In this document: positions 16,864 to 25,601 of the stretch, piece by piece | Numbering within the stretch: position 1 is the first letter of the stretch | How the letters are laid out: each line of letters begins with the position of its first letter | Source: Stenotrophomonas mori | GTDB taxonomy: Bacteria; Pseudomonadota; Gammaproteobacteria; Xanthomonadales; Xanthomonadaceae | Direction of reading: 5' to 3' | DNA length: 64,000 nucleotides | NCBI RefSeq assembly: GCF_023556335.1 | Contig: NZ_JAIKTS010000004.1 | Span: 254,752 to 318,751 of the forward strand | Made by a program: the position numbers and the translations under genes | Notes under the pieces: generated by a model | What the model was told of the DNA's origin: nothing | Databases searched by the model: none | Seen by the model: only the letters and a program-made list of their open reading frames with translations

Positions 16864-17699
16864 TGCGGCTCCGCCTGCGCCAGGCGGGTCAGGCGCAGCT
16901 GGAACAGCACCTTGGTCACCAGCAGGCGCTCCTCGATCGGCTTCTGCACCAGGTCGTTGGCACCGGCCTGCAGCAGCGCCGACTGGTTGTGCGGGTTGCT
17001 GTCGCCGGTCATCACCAGCACCGGCAGGTGGTGCTTGCCGTAGCCGAAGTCGATGCGCACGCGCTCGATCACGTCGCGGCCGTTGAGTTCGCCCTTGAGG
17101 GTGACATCGGTCAGCACCAGGTCGATGCGGCGCTCGGTGCGCCCCAGCGATTCGGCGGTGAGCAGCGAGAACGCATCCTCGGCGGTCAGCACGTGCACCA
17201 CGTGCAGGCCATGGCGCTCGAGGATGCGCTTGGTCGCCTCGGCCACCACCCGGCTGTCCTCGACATACAGCACGGTGGCACCCGGCACCGGCTCGGGCTG
17301 CACATAGCCGCGGATGAAGGTGGCCAGTGCGCCGGGGCCCAGCGCCTTGTCGAAGTAGTCGGTGACGTATTCGTTGAACCGCCGCTGCTCCAGGTGCCGC
17401 TGCGTATCGCCGGACACCACGATCACCGGCACGTAAGTCTGCCCTGCTGCCTGGCGCACGCTGCGGGCCAGGGCCAGGCCGTCGCCGTCGGGCAGCGCCA
17501 GCGAGGTGGTGACCAGGTGCACCGGGCCGGTCGCCAGCGCCGACTGCGCCTCCTCGACGCCGGCGCACCCGACCACCTCCACATCCGGCAGCTCGCGCTG
17601 CAGCATGTCGGAAATCAGCCTGCGCACCAGTTTCGAGCCATCCACCACCATGACCCGGGGGGCGTCGCTGATCAGGTGCCTGAGTTCATGCGTGGACAT
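16860..17699 (-). CDS. Response regulator with two receiver domains, the first degenerate
   Basis: This 279-residue protein consists of two CheY-like receiver domains and no output domain. Receiver 2 (about 141-265) is canonical: acidic pair Glu147/Asp148, phospho-acceptor Asp198 in [10 protein letters not shown], Thr231 and Lys253 in LVQKP. Receiver 1 (about 14-130) keeps the fold ([20 protein letters not shown], Lys118) but has Ser66 at the phospho-acceptor position ([13 protein letters not shown]), so it probably cannot be phosphorylated. It starts 8 nt after ftsX and overlaps ung by 4 nt. The function is unknown. Double receivers of this kind can act as phosphate sinks or protein-protein adaptors. 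Its place in an ftsEX operon hints at a link to division or envelope signalling (inference). Confidence 0.85.
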   Translation of the reverse strand: MSTHELRHLISDAPRVMVVDGSKLVRRLISDMLQRELPDVEVVGCAGVEEAQSALATGPVHLVTTSLALPDGDGLALARSVRQAAGQTYVPVIVVSGDTQRHLEQRRFNEYVTDYFDKALGPGALATFIRGYVQPEPVPGATVLYVEDSRVVAEATKRILERHGLHVVHVLTAEDAFSLLTAESLGRTERRIDLVLTDVTLKGELNGRDVIERVRIDFGYGKHHLPVLVMTGDSNPHNQSALLQAGANDLVQKPIEERLLVTKVLFQLRLTRLAQAEPQ

Positions 17700-17707
17700 G
17701 CGTCGGC

Positions 17708-18658
17708 TCACGTCCCGGCCGGGCGGGTCTGCCGCAGGAAGTGGCCGGTCACCAGCCATGCCCCCAGCCAGCCCAGCACCAGCGTTCCCAGCAGCACCAT
17801 GCCCGAGTGCAGGGCGTCGAGCCCATGCAGGACGAACTGGCTGCCATAGCTTTGCGACAGCGCCGCCAGCGGCGGGCGCAGGGCCAGGCCGCTGGCCCCG
17901 ATCAGCGCCAGCGCCAGCGCACCCGCGGCCAGGCCGTACCAGGCTCCCAGATAGACGAACGGCCGGCGGATGAAGCCGTCGCTGGCGCCCAGCAGCTGCA
18001 GGACGTCGATCTCCTCGCGCCGTGCCTGTATGTCCAGGCGCACGGTATTGCCCACCACCAGCACCGCCCCCAGCCCCAGCAGCAGCGACAGCACCTGCAC
18101 CAGCCGGGTGCCGAACTGCAGCCAGGCATCCAGGCGCTTGCGCCACAGCGCGTCGTGCTGGACCAGGTCGGCCTGCGGCAGCGCCTGCAGCGAGGCCGCC
18201 AGCGCCGCGTCGTCGCCCTCGGCAGGGGTGACGATCAGCAATGTCGGCAGCGGATTGCCGGCCAGGGCATCGATCGCCTCCTCCAGCCCGGCGCTGCGGC
18301 GCAGCTCGGCCAGGCCCTCGTCCGGGGTGCGCAGCAGCACCTCGGCCACTTCCGCGCGGGCCCGCAGCGCGGTGGCCACGTCCTGGGCCGCGGCGGCATC
18401 GATTTCCGGCTTGAGGAACAGGTTGATGTCGCGCGACTGCTGCACGCTGCCGGCGAAATGCCGCAGGTTGTCCAGCACGATCGACAGCCCCAGCGGCAGC
18501 GCCAGCGCCAGCGCCATCACCGCCACGGTCAGCGCCGTCGCCCATGGCTTGCGCAGCGCGCGGCCGAGGCTGAAGACGATGCTGTGCAGATGGTGCGCGG
18601 ACCAAACCGCCAGCCGCGAGGGCGCACCCGCTTCCTTCTTCGGTACCGCCCTGCTCAT
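17708..18658 (-). CDS. ftsX: Cell-division membrane protein FtsX
   Basis: This 316-residue inner-membrane partner of FtsE couples ATP hydrolysis to activation of periplasmic murein hydrolases at the septum. It has a cytoplasmic N-terminus and a first membrane segment around ATALTVAVMALALALPLGLS. A periplasmic domain of ~120 residues (RDINLFLKPEID...) follows, then three C-terminal membrane helices (VLSLLLGLGAVLVVGNTV, YGLAAGALALALIG, MVLLGTLVLGWLGAWLV) with the conserved cytoplasmic RREEIDVLQLLGA loop. It overlaps ftsE by 4 nt. Confidence 0.96.
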   Translation of the reverse strand: MSRAVPKKEAGAPSRLAVWSAHHLHSIVFSLGRALRKPWATALTVAVMALALALPLGLSIVLDNLRHFAGSVQQSRDINLFLKPEIDAAAAQDVATALRARAEVAEVLLRTPDEGLAELRRSAGLEEAIDALAGNPLPTLLIVTPAEGDDAALAASLQALPQADLVQHDALWRKRLDAWLQFGTRLVQVLSLLLGLGAVLVVGNTVRLDIQARREEIDVLQLLGASDGFIRRPFVYLGAWYGLAAGALALALIGASGLALRPPLAALSQSYGSQFVLHGLDALHSGMVLLGTLVLGWLGAWLVTGHFLRQTRPAGT

Positions 18659-19341
18659 TCGGCCAGATCCTGTGGCGAGATGTCATCGGCCAGCCGGCCG
18701 TGGTCGAGGATCAGCACCCGCTTGCGCATGCGCTTGAGCAGCGGCAGGTCGTGGCTGACCACCAGTACGCTGGTGCCGCGGCCGGGCAGCTCGGCGAACA
18801 GCGCCATGATCTCCGCGGCCAGGGTCGGGTCGAGGTTGCCGGTGGGTTCGTCGGCCACCAGTAGCCGGGGCTCGGCGACGATCGCGCGGGCGATGCCCAC
18901 GCGCTGCTGCTCGCCGGCCGACAGCTGGGTGGGCAGCGCCTTCTCGCGGTGCCCGAGCCCCATGCGCTCCAGCACCGAACGCACCCGCTTGCCGGTGTCC
19001 GTGCGGCGGTCGCCACGCAGGATCAGCGGCAGCGCGACGTTCTCGCCGACACTGCGGTCGGTCAACAGGCGGTGGTCCTGGTGCACCGCACCGACCTCGC
19101 GGCGGTGCAGCGCGACCTTGCCGCCGCGCACCTTGAGCAGGTTGCGGTCGCCGAACAGCACGGTGCCGCGCGTGGGACGCTCGCTCAGGTGGATCAGTTT
19201 CAGCAGGGTGCTCTTGCCGGCGCCGGAATGCCCGGTGACGAACAGCATCTCCCCCGCCGCGACCTCGAAGCTGACGTCCACCAGCGCCTGGTGGCCGCCC
19301 GCATAGTGCTTGCTGACATTGTCGAAACGCAGAACGCTCAT
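18655..19341 (-). CDS. ftsE: Cell-division ATP-binding protein FtsE
   Basis: This 228-residue ABC ATPase pairs with FtsX. Walker A is GHSGAGKSTLLKLI, the signature is QLSAGEQQRVGIARAI, and Walker B is LLVADEPTGNLDP, followed by the H-loop VVSHD. The FtsE-typical early sequence VSKHYAGGHQALVDVSF is present. It is the first gene of a four-gene minus-strand unit (ftsE, ftsX, response regulator, ung). Confidence 0.96.
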   Translation of the reverse strand: MSVLRFDNVSKHYAGGHQALVDVSFEVAAGEMLFVTGHSGAGKSTLLKLIHLSERPTRGTVLFGDRNLLKVRGGKVALHRREVGAVHQDHRLLTDRSVGENVALPLILRGDRRTDTGKRVRSVLERMGLGHREKALPTQLSAGEQQRVGIARAIVAEPRLLVADEPTGNLDPTLAAEIMALFAELPGRGTSVLVVSHDLPLLKRMRKRVLILDHGRLADDISPQDLAE

Positions 19342-19473
19342 GCGCCGATTATGCCGGACGCGGCGCCGCGCAGGGTCGCGCGTTGCGGGCGCGACAGGCT
19401 GCGGCCCCGCCCGGTGCCCGCCGCAGGCACCTTTCCGGTGGCGGGCGGGCAGCGCAGGGCCGGTGGCGGGCGG

Positions 19474-21174
19474 TCAATCGCCCGCAAGCATCCGCCGGAT
19501 CTTGCGCCCGAGCCGCGTCAGGAACGAGTCGTTCTCCTCGCGCGACGGACGCACCGGCTTGGCCGGCACCTGCACCGGGCCTGCCCCGGCCCTGCTGCCG
19601 GCGGCCGCCGCGGCGGGGGCTTCCACGCCTTCCACCGGACGTCCATGACGGCGGCGACGGCGCTTGCGCGGTGCGCGCTCGCCCTCGACGGCCGGCGGCG
19701 GCGCCTGCTCGGCCGCCGGACCCGGCGCGGCGGCAGTGGCCACAGTGGCCGCCTGCTCGCCTTCCGGGCGCGGCTTGCGGCGACGGCGGCGGCCTTCCGC
19801 ATCGCCCTCGCCCCGGGCCTCGCCCACCGGGCGACGTTCGCCGCGGCCCGCGCCGCCGGAGCGGCCACTGCGGCCACCACCGCGGCGCGCCTCGTCGGCG
19901 GCCTTCTGTTCGCGTGCCTCGCGGAAGATCGCGCCGACGCTCTCGTCCTCGTCGCCGGCCTCGCCAGGCGCCGGTGCCGGCCGCTCCGGGCGCGGCAGCG
20001 CGGTCATCAGCTCGGTGGTGACCGGCTCGACCGGGATCTTCTGCTGGATGTAGGCCTCGATGTCCGGCAGGCCCATCGCATAGCGTTCGCAGGCGAAGCT
20101 GATCGCGTCGCCCTCCTCGCCCAGCCGCGCGGTGCGGCCGATGCGGTGCACGTAGTCCTCGGCATCGAACGGCAGGTCGTAGTTGTAGACGTACTTGACC
20201 CCGTCGATATGCAGGCCGCGCGCGGCCACGTCGGTGGCGACCAGGATCTCCAGCTGGCCCTTCTGGAAGCGGTTGAGCAGGCTCTCGCGCTTCTTCTGCG
20301 GCACGTCCCCGGACAGCACGCCGACCCGGTAGCCGGCCTTCTCCAGCGAGCGCGCCACCCGCTCGACGAACATCTTGGTGTTGACGAACACCATGGTGCG
20401 GGCGCCTTCGCTGCGCGACAGCAGGCCCAGCAGCAGCGGCAGCTTCTCCTCGTCGGCCGGGAAGTAGATGCGCTGGCGCACCCGCTCGGCGGTCACCGTC
20501 TCGGCGTCCACCACCAGCTTCTGCGGCTCGTTCATGTGCTCATAGGCCAGCTCCAGCACGCGGTGGCTGAGCGTGGCCGAGAACAGCAGGGTCTGGCGGG
20601 TGGTGCGCTCGGGCATGCGCCGCAGCAGGAAGCGGATGTCCTTGATGAAGCCCAGGTCGAACATGCGGTCGGCTTCGTCCAGCACGCAGATCTCGCAGGC
20701 ATGCAGCGACACCACCTTGTGCTGCTTGACATAGTCGATCAGGCGCCCCGGGGTGGCGATGATCACGTCCACGCCCTTCTGCAGCAGTTCGCGCTGCTTG
20801 TCGTAGTCGACGCCACCGTAGACCAGGGCGAAGCGCAGGCCGGAGTCGGAGGCGAACTTCATCGCGTCCTTGTGGATCTGGATGGCCAGTTCCCGAGTCG
20901 GCGCCAGGATCAGCGCGCGCGGGTCCTCCGGCTTGCGGTCGGCCAGCGCCGCCCGGCTCAGCAGCCGGTTGATGACCGCCACCAGGAAGGCCAGCGTCTT
21001 GCCGGTGCCGGTCTGCGCCTGCCCGGCGACATCGCCACCGGGCAACGCCACCGGCAGGGTCAATGCCTGGATGGGGGTACAGCGGGTGAATCCGGCTCCT
21101 TCCAGTCCGGCCAGCAGCGCCGGTTGCAGTTCGAAGGAGGAAAAGGTCACATCGGTCAGCGGTTTGTCGCTCAT
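19474..21174 (-). CDS. rhlB: DEAD-box RNA helicase RhlB with a long Arg/Ala-rich tail
   Basis: This 566-residue ATP-dependent RNA helicase is of the degradosome-associated RhlB type. Motifs in order are the Q motif ([16 protein letters not shown]), AQTGTGKT (I), PTRELA (Ia), [15 protein letters not shown] (II, DEAD), SATLS (III), VFVNTK (IV), [12 protein letters not shown] (V) and [10 protein letters not shown] (VI). After ~410 residues comes a low-complexity tail rich in Arg, Gly, Ala and Glu (e.g. [16 protein letters not shown]), probably disordered and RNA-binding. The start ATG at 21174 is chosen because [13 protein letters not shown] is the family N-terminus. It is divergent from trxA. 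Confidence 0.94.
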   Translation of the reverse strand: MSDKPLTDVTFSSFELQPALLAGLEGAGFTRCTPIQALTLPVALPGGDVAGQAQTGTGKTLAFLVAVINRLLSRAALADRKPEDPRALILAPTRELAIQIHKDAMKFASDSGLRFALVYGGVDYDKQRELLQKGVDVIIATPGRLIDYVKQHKVVSLHACEICVLDEADRMFDLGFIKDIRFLLRRMPERTTRQTLLFSATLSHRVLELAYEHMNEPQKLVVDAETVTAERVRQRIYFPADEEKLPLLLGLLSRSEGARTMVFVNTKMFVERVARSLEKAGYRVGVLSGDVPQKKRESLLNRFQKGQLEILVATDVAARGLHIDGVKYVYNYDLPFDAEDYVHRIGRTARLGEEGDAISFACERYAMGLPDIEAYIQQKIPVEPVTTELMTALPRPERPAPAPGEAGDEDESVGAIFREAREQKAADEARRGGGRSGRSGGAGRGERRPVGEARGEGDAEGRRRRRKPRPEGEQAATVATAAAPGPAAEQAPPPAVEGERAPRKRRRRRHGRPVEGVEAPAAAAAGSRAGAGPVQVPAKPVRPSREENDSFLTRLGRKIRRMLAGD

Positions 21175-21371
21175 TAATTCTGTCTTGTGTAGTGGCGGTC
21201 GGCCAACGGCCGGGCGGCTTGCATCGTATCGGGCCCCGTCGCACACTGCGGCCCCTGCGCCGGGTCGCGCGACGCCAAGGCCATGCCTTCTGTCCGCGCA
21301 ATGCCCCAGTTTAGCGCAATGCGGAGGCCAACCCGGCATGGGTCGTCGCATTGCCTCAGGAGACTCCCCAA

Positions 21372-21701
21372 GTGAGCGATAAGGTTCTACACGTCGGCGA
21401 CGCCGATTTCGAGGCCGCCGTGCTGCAGTCCGACACCCCGGTACTGGTGGACTTCTGGGCCGAATGGTGCGGTCCCTGCAAGATGATTTCCCCGGTGCTG
21501 GACGAACTGGCCGACGCCTACGACGGCAAGCTGAAGATCGCCAAGCTCAACGTCGACGAGAACCGCGCCACCGCGGTCAAGTACCACGTGCGCTCGATCC
21601 CGATGCTGCTGTTGTTCAAGGATGGCCAGATCCAGGCCACCCAGATCGGCGCCGTCGGCAAGGGCCAGCTGAGCCAGATGATCGACAAGGCGCTGGCCTG
21701 A
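21372..21701 (+). CDS. trxA: Thioredoxin 1
   Basis: This 109-residue cytosolic thiol-disulfide reductase has the active site [19 protein letters not shown], the cis-Pro loop [13 protein letters not shown], and the buried Asp in [13 protein letters not shown] at 21372 (protein starting [13 protein letters not shown]) is chosen as start, with AGGAG 9 nt upstream. The longer TTG-initiated frame has no ribosome-binding site and overruns the usual family N-terminus. It lies between divergent rhlB and rho, a conserved order in this family. Confidence 0.95.
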   Translation: MSDKVLHVGDADFEAAVLQSDTPVLVDFWAEWCGPCKMISPVLDELADAYDGKLKIAKLNVDENRATAVKYHVRSIPMLLLFKDGQIQATQIGAVGKGQLSQMIDKALA

Positions 21702-21922
21702 CCCCCCCGGCCGGCGGCCGCCACCGCCGGCTCCGGGCCAGCCATACCGCGGCCCAACGACGATTTCCCGCGACCTTGCGCCGCCGCGCGTGGCGGTGGT
21801 AGTGTCGCGACATCCGGCAGCCTTCGCCTGCCGCACCCTCCGGCCGGGTTCTCGTCCGGATCATTCCCAACCAGTTCGCCGCCCTGCTGGGCGCTCGCAC
21901 GTCAGCGAGAGGAATCAAGCAC

Positions 21923-23653
21923 TTGTCCGAGAACACTCCTTCCGAAACCGGGAGCGCCGACGCACCCGTCGAAAAGCGCGTGCGCAAGCCGCGTGCCGCC
22001 AAGGTCGCCGACACCGGCGATGCCGGCGCCCCCGCGTCCACTCCCGCCGCGGCTCCCCCGGCGCAGTCCGCGCTGCCGCTTCCGGCTGCCGATGCCTCCG
22101 CGCCGCCGGCGGACACCGAGCACCGTGCGCCGACAGCGACCGACGGCGGCCCGCAGGCCGGCCAGGAAGGCGGCGAACCCCGTGGCGACGGCACCGGCGG
22201 CTCGTCGCAGCGCAGCGGCCAGCAGAGTCCGCAGGGCCAAGGCCAGGGTCAGGGCAACCGCCGCGAGCGCTTCCGCAACCGCCGCGAGCGCAACCGCGAC
22301 CGCTACCGCGACGACAATGGCATGCCGCAGGACGGCGGCGGCGAGCCCTTCGTGCCGCGTCCGCATCCCAACGTGCCGGAAGGCTTCCCGGCCTACTCGC
22401 TGAGCGACCTGAAGCGGATGCCGGCGCACAAGCTGCTGGAGATCGCCGACCAGCTCAGCATCCACGACGGCGTGGCCCGCGCGCGCAAGCAGGACGTGAT
22501 CTTCGCGCTGCTCAAGGTGCTCACCCGCCACGGCGACGGCGTGGCCGCCGACGGCGTGCTGGAGATCCTGCCCGACGGCTTCGGCTTCCTGCGCGCGGCC
22601 GAGGCCAGCTACCTGGCCGGCCCGGACGACACCTACATCTCGCCCAGCCAGATCCGCCGCTTCAACCTGCGCACCGGCGACCATATCGCCGGCCGCATCC
22701 GCTTCCCCAAGGACGGCGAGCGCTACTTCGCGCTGAACATCGTCGACACCATCAACGGTGAGCCGATCGAAGCGTCCAAGAACAAGGTGCTGTTCGAGAA
22801 CCTGACCCCGCTGTTCCCGCGCAAGCGCTTCACCCTGGAGCGCGGCAACGGTTCCTCGGAAGACATCACCGGCCGCATCCTCGACCTGATGGCGCCGCAG
22901 GGCAAGGGCCAGCGCGCGCTCATCGTCTCCCCGCCCAAGGCCGGCAAGACGATGATGATGCAGCAGATCGCCACGGCCATCACCACCAACCACCCGGAAG
23001 TGCACATGATCGTGCTGCTGGTGGACGAGCGCCCGGAAGAAGTGACCGAGATGCAGCGCACCGTGCGCGGCGAAGTGGTCTCCTCGACCTTCGACGAGCC
23101 GGCCGCGCGCCACGTGCAGGTCGCCGAGATGGTGATCGAGCGCGCCAAGCGCCTGGTCGAGCACAAGAAGGACGTGGTGATCCTGCTCGACTCGATCACC
23201 CGCCTGGCGCGTGCCTACAACAATGTCGTGCCCAGCTCCGGCAAGGTGCTGACCGGCGGCGTGGACGCCAATGCCCTGCACCGCCCGAAGCGCTTCTTCG
23301 GTGCCGCGCGCAACGTGGAGGAAGGCGGCAGCCTGACCATCATCGCCACCGCGCTGGTGGAAACCGGCTCGAAGATGGACGAGGTGATCTACGAGGAGTT
23401 CAAGGGCACCGGCAACAGCGAAGTGCACCTGAACCGCCGCATCACCGAGAAGCGGGTCTACCCGGCCATCGACATCAACCGCTCCGGCACCCGCCGCGAG
23501 GACCTGCTGATCGAGCCGGAGCTGCTGCAGAAGATCTGGATCCTGCGCAAGCTGCTGCATCCCATGGACGAGATCGCGGCGATGGAGTTCCTGCTCGACA
23601 AGATGAAGAACACCAAGTCCAACGACGAGTTCTTCAGCTCGATGAAGCGCTGA
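21923..23653 (+). CDS. rho: Transcription termination factor Rho
   Basis: This 576-residue hexameric RNA-DNA helicase ends transcription. The core (about 160-576) carries the RNA-binding OB fold ([20 protein letters not shown]...), Walker [16 protein letters not shown], Walker [17 protein letters not shown], the Q-loop/R-loop region [20 protein letters not shown], and [12 protein letters not shown]. The N-terminal ~150 residues are an extra low-complexity extension (Ala/Pro/Gly/Gln then Arg-rich, [20 protein letters not shown]) absent from E. coli Rho. It starts with TTG at 21923 preceded by GAGAGGAA; no ATG fits the family start. Its 221-nt leader may host autoregulation. Confidence 0.95.
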   Translation: MSENTPSETGSADAPVEKRVRKPRAAKVADTGDAGAPASTPAAAPPAQSALPLPAADASAPPADTEHRAPTATDGGPQAGQEGGEPRGDGTGGSSQRSGQQSPQGQGQGQGNRRERFRNRRERNRDRYRDDNGMPQDGGGEPFVPRPHPNVPEGFPAYSLSDLKRMPAHKLLEIADQLSIHDGVARARKQDVIFALLKVLTRHGDGVAADGVLEILPDGFGFLRAAEASYLAGPDDTYISPSQIRRFNLRTGDHIAGRIRFPKDGERYFALNIVDTINGEPIEASKNKVLFENLTPLFPRKRFTLERGNGSSEDITGRILDLMAPQGKGQRALIVSPPKAGKTMMMQQIATAITTNHPEVHMIVLLVDERPEEVTEMQRTVRGEVVSSTFDEPAARHVQVAEMVIERAKRLVEHKKDVVILLDSITRLARAYNNVVPSSGKVLTGGVDANALHRPKRFFGAARNVEEGGSLTIIATALVETGSKMDEVIYEEFKGTGNSEVHLNRRITEKRVYPAIDINRSGTRREDLLIEPELLQKIWILRKLLHPMDEIAAMEFLLDKMKNTKSNDEFFSSMKR

Positions 23654-23674
23654 GGCCCGCGGGCCCGGTGCGAC

Positions 23675-23713
23675 ACGCACAAGGCCTCCGGGATTCCCGG
23701 AGGCCTTGTGCGT
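23675..23713 (+). terminator. Intrinsic-terminator-like hairpin after rho
   Basis: A 17-bp perfect stem, extended by one more G-C pair, from ACGCACAAGGCCTCCGG to CCGGAGGCCTTGTGCGT encloses a tiny loop, 21 nt after the rho stop. No long U-tract follows. The next gene ends convergently at 23819, so it may act on both strands. Confidence 0.75.
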
Positions 23714-23818
23714 TGTGGGCCGCAGGCCCGGCGTGCGGGCGCATCCGCCCTTCCCCCTCCAGCGCCCGCTCCGCGACGGCCGGCCGCTGCGGCCGTCGCG
23801 ACCGCCCCGTTGGCGGCG

Positions 23819-24697
23819 TCAGCGCCGCAGGCCCCTGGCGCGCAGGTAGTCGCCGGCACCGACCGGATCGTTGGTGAAGATGGCGTCGTAGCCGGTCTCC
23901 ACCGCCGTCTCCCAGTCGCCGGGCGCGTCGATCACGCCCGAGAACACCAGCACCCCGTCGCGCTGGAACCGCGCGACCTGCGCCGGCGTGGTCTCCTCGG
24001 CCGCCAGCACGATGCAGCCGGCCTGCAGCTCGCGCACGGTGGCGTGGTAGTCGGCACTGTTCCGCGGCACGCCCAGGGGACAGGTACGCACCGCCGGATT
24101 GAGCTCGCGCATCGCCCGCAGTGTGCGCCAGTCGAAGGACTGCAGGACGACCCGTTCCTCCAGGCCGTACCTGCGTATCAGCTGGTCGAGCTTGGCCGCA
24201 TACAGCGTGGTGTCGACCGGCGCCCCTGCGGCGCGCTCCCCGGGCAGCTTGGTCTCGATGAAATAGCGGATGCGCGTGTTGCCGCTGAACGCGGCGAACA
24301 CCTCTTCCAGCGCCGGCATGCGCGTGCCCGGACGCTTCTCCGCCTCCGGGTAGATCGCGCGCGAGCGCGCACCGCAGTCGAATCCGCGGCTCTGCGCCAG
24401 GGTCAGTACCCGCACCGGCTTGGCCACCAGCCCCGACCCGGCTTCCGGGGTGCAGAACTGGGGGTTGATGTCGGCGTCGTGCGTCACCAGCAGCTGGTTG
24501 TCGGCCGTCATCTGCAGGTCGAATTCGAGGAACTCGACCCCGGCCTGCTCCGCCATCCGGAACGCATGCAGGCTGTTCTCGGGCCAGGCCAGCGCGCCAC
24601 CACGGTGCGCGACGATCATCGGCCCCGCGCCCAGGGCCGCGGCGCTGGCGGCGCACAGCAGCAGCGCGGCCAGCGACCTGTACGGACGGCCCATCAT
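23819..24697 (-). CDS. Glycerophosphodiester phosphodiesterase, exported (second copy)
   Basis: This 292-residue GDPD-family enzyme (TIM barrel, Ca2+-dependent) has a signal peptide ending near GAGPM. Catalytic and metal residues are canonical: IVAHRGGALAWPENSLHAF (His31, Glu40, Asn41), FLEFDLQMTADNQLLVTHD (Glu58, Asp60, His73), then FIETKLP mid-protein. It hydrolyses glycerophosphodiesters such as glycerophosphocholine to glycerol-3-phosphate plus alcohol, likely in the periplasm. Its ATG overlaps the TGA of the upstream GDPD gene by 4 nt. It is the last gene of a TBDR-GDPD-GDPD operon. Confidence 0.92.
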   Translation of the reverse strand: MMGRPYRSLAALLLCAASAAALGAGPMIVAHRGGALAWPENSLHAFRMAEQAGVEFLEFDLQMTADNQLLVTHDADINPQFCTPEAGSGLVAKPVRVLTLAQSRGFDCGARSRAIYPEAEKRPGTRMPALEEVFAAFSGNTRIRYFIETKLPGERAAGAPVDTTLYAAKLDQLIRRYGLEERVVLQSFDWRTLRAMRELNPAVRTCPLGVPRNSADYHATVRELQAGCIVLAAEETTPAQVARFQRDGVLVFSGVIDAPGDWETAVETGYDAIFTNDPVGAGDYLRARGLRR

Positions 24698-25599
24698 CCT
24701 TCTCCGCCCTGGCCACGCAGGACGCGCGCCATGTCCGCCGGCTTGTCGGTCAGGAACAGCGTGGCGCCGAGCGCGCGCAGCTCCCGATAGCGGGCGTGGC
24801 GCTGCGGCGTCGGCAGGTTGTCGATCTCCCAGAGCGTCTCGGTGGCCACCCGCGTTTCCGGCACCCGCGCGGCCGCGTTGAAGCGCTGGAAGAAGGCCGG
24901 CGTGCTCCGGTACCAGAGGAAATAGCCGGCGGGGCGGTAGGCGGCGAAGCCCTCCAGGTCGTCCAGCGCGCCACTGCGGCAGGCCGGATGCTCCGACGGC
25001 GGGCATTCCTGGATCCGCGGGATGATCGCCAGCACCTCGCCCACCCGCGGATCGGGCTGGTGGGCGGCGGCCGGCGCACCGCTTATCCAGGCGCTCGCCC
25101 GCCCGGCCATTCCCAGCCGCTGCACCACTGCCGCGACCTCCGCATGGGTGGCATCCTTGATGTCCAGGTGGACGATGAAGCCCGCCTCCCTGGCCGCCCG
25201 CAGCATGTCTTCCAGCGTCGGGACGGGTTCGTCGGTCACCACCGCATACGCCCCGCCATTGCCGCGGCGCAGCCGCAGGCGGCGGATCTCCTCCAGGGTC
25301 ATGCCGTCGACCCGCCCGCTGCCGTCGGTGGTCCGGTCCACGGTGTCGTCATGGATCGACACCAGCACGCCATCGCGGGTCTTGCGGATGTCCAGCTCGA
25401 TGCCGTCGATGTCCTTGCCGACACAGGCGTGGATCGATGCCACCGAGACCTCCGGCGCCTCGCCCACGCAGCCGCGGTGGGCGATCACCAGCACCCGGGA
25501 AGGGTCGCGCAGCACCGGCGTCTGCTGTGCCGCCGCCGGCCCCGGCGGCAGCAGGCCGGCGGCGAGCGCCGCGCACAGAAGGATCGAAGTCGCTTTCAT
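24694..25599 (-). CDS. Glycerophosphodiester phosphodiesterase family protein, exported (first copy)
   Basis: This 301-residue protein has a clear signal peptide (residues 1-24, PAAAQQ). The GDPD barrel is visible: VLVIAHRGCVGEAPEVS, GIELDIRKTRDGVLVSIHDD (Glu68, Asp70, His83) and FIVHLDIKD. The usual Pro-Glu-Asn after HRG reads Pro-Glu-Val, so one conserved Asn is replaced. Substrate or rate may therefore differ from its neighbour. Several Cys in the insert (QECPPSEHPACRSG) could form a disulfide. It starts 2 nt after the TBDR stop, indicating cotranscription. Confidence 0.88.
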   Translation of the reverse strand: MKATSILLCAALAAGLLPPGPAAAQQTPVLRDPSRVLVIAHRGCVGEAPEVSVASIHACVGKDIDGIELDIRKTRDGVLVSIHDDTVDRTTDGSGRVDGMTLEEIRRLRLRRGNGGAYAVVTDEPVPTLEDMLRAAREAGFIVHLDIKDATHAEVAAVVQRLGMAGRASAWISGAPAAAHQPDPRVGEVLAIIPRIQECPPSEHPACRSGALDDLEGFAAYRPAGYFLWYRSTPAFFQRFNAAARVPETRVATETLWEIDNLPTPQRHARYRELRALGATLFLTDKPADMARVLRGQGGEG

Positions 25600-25601
25600 G
25601 C

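Noticed and set aside
16864..18686. Frame running upstream through the response regulator and ftsX as one long protein
   Set aside because: The translated upstream part is an out-of-frame shadow of FtsX; the motifs and ribosome-binding sites support separate genes.
21351..21371. TTG start giving a longer thioredoxin
   Set aside because: No ribosome-binding site before it, whereas the GTG at 21372 has AGGAG upstream and gives the usual thioredoxin N-terminus.
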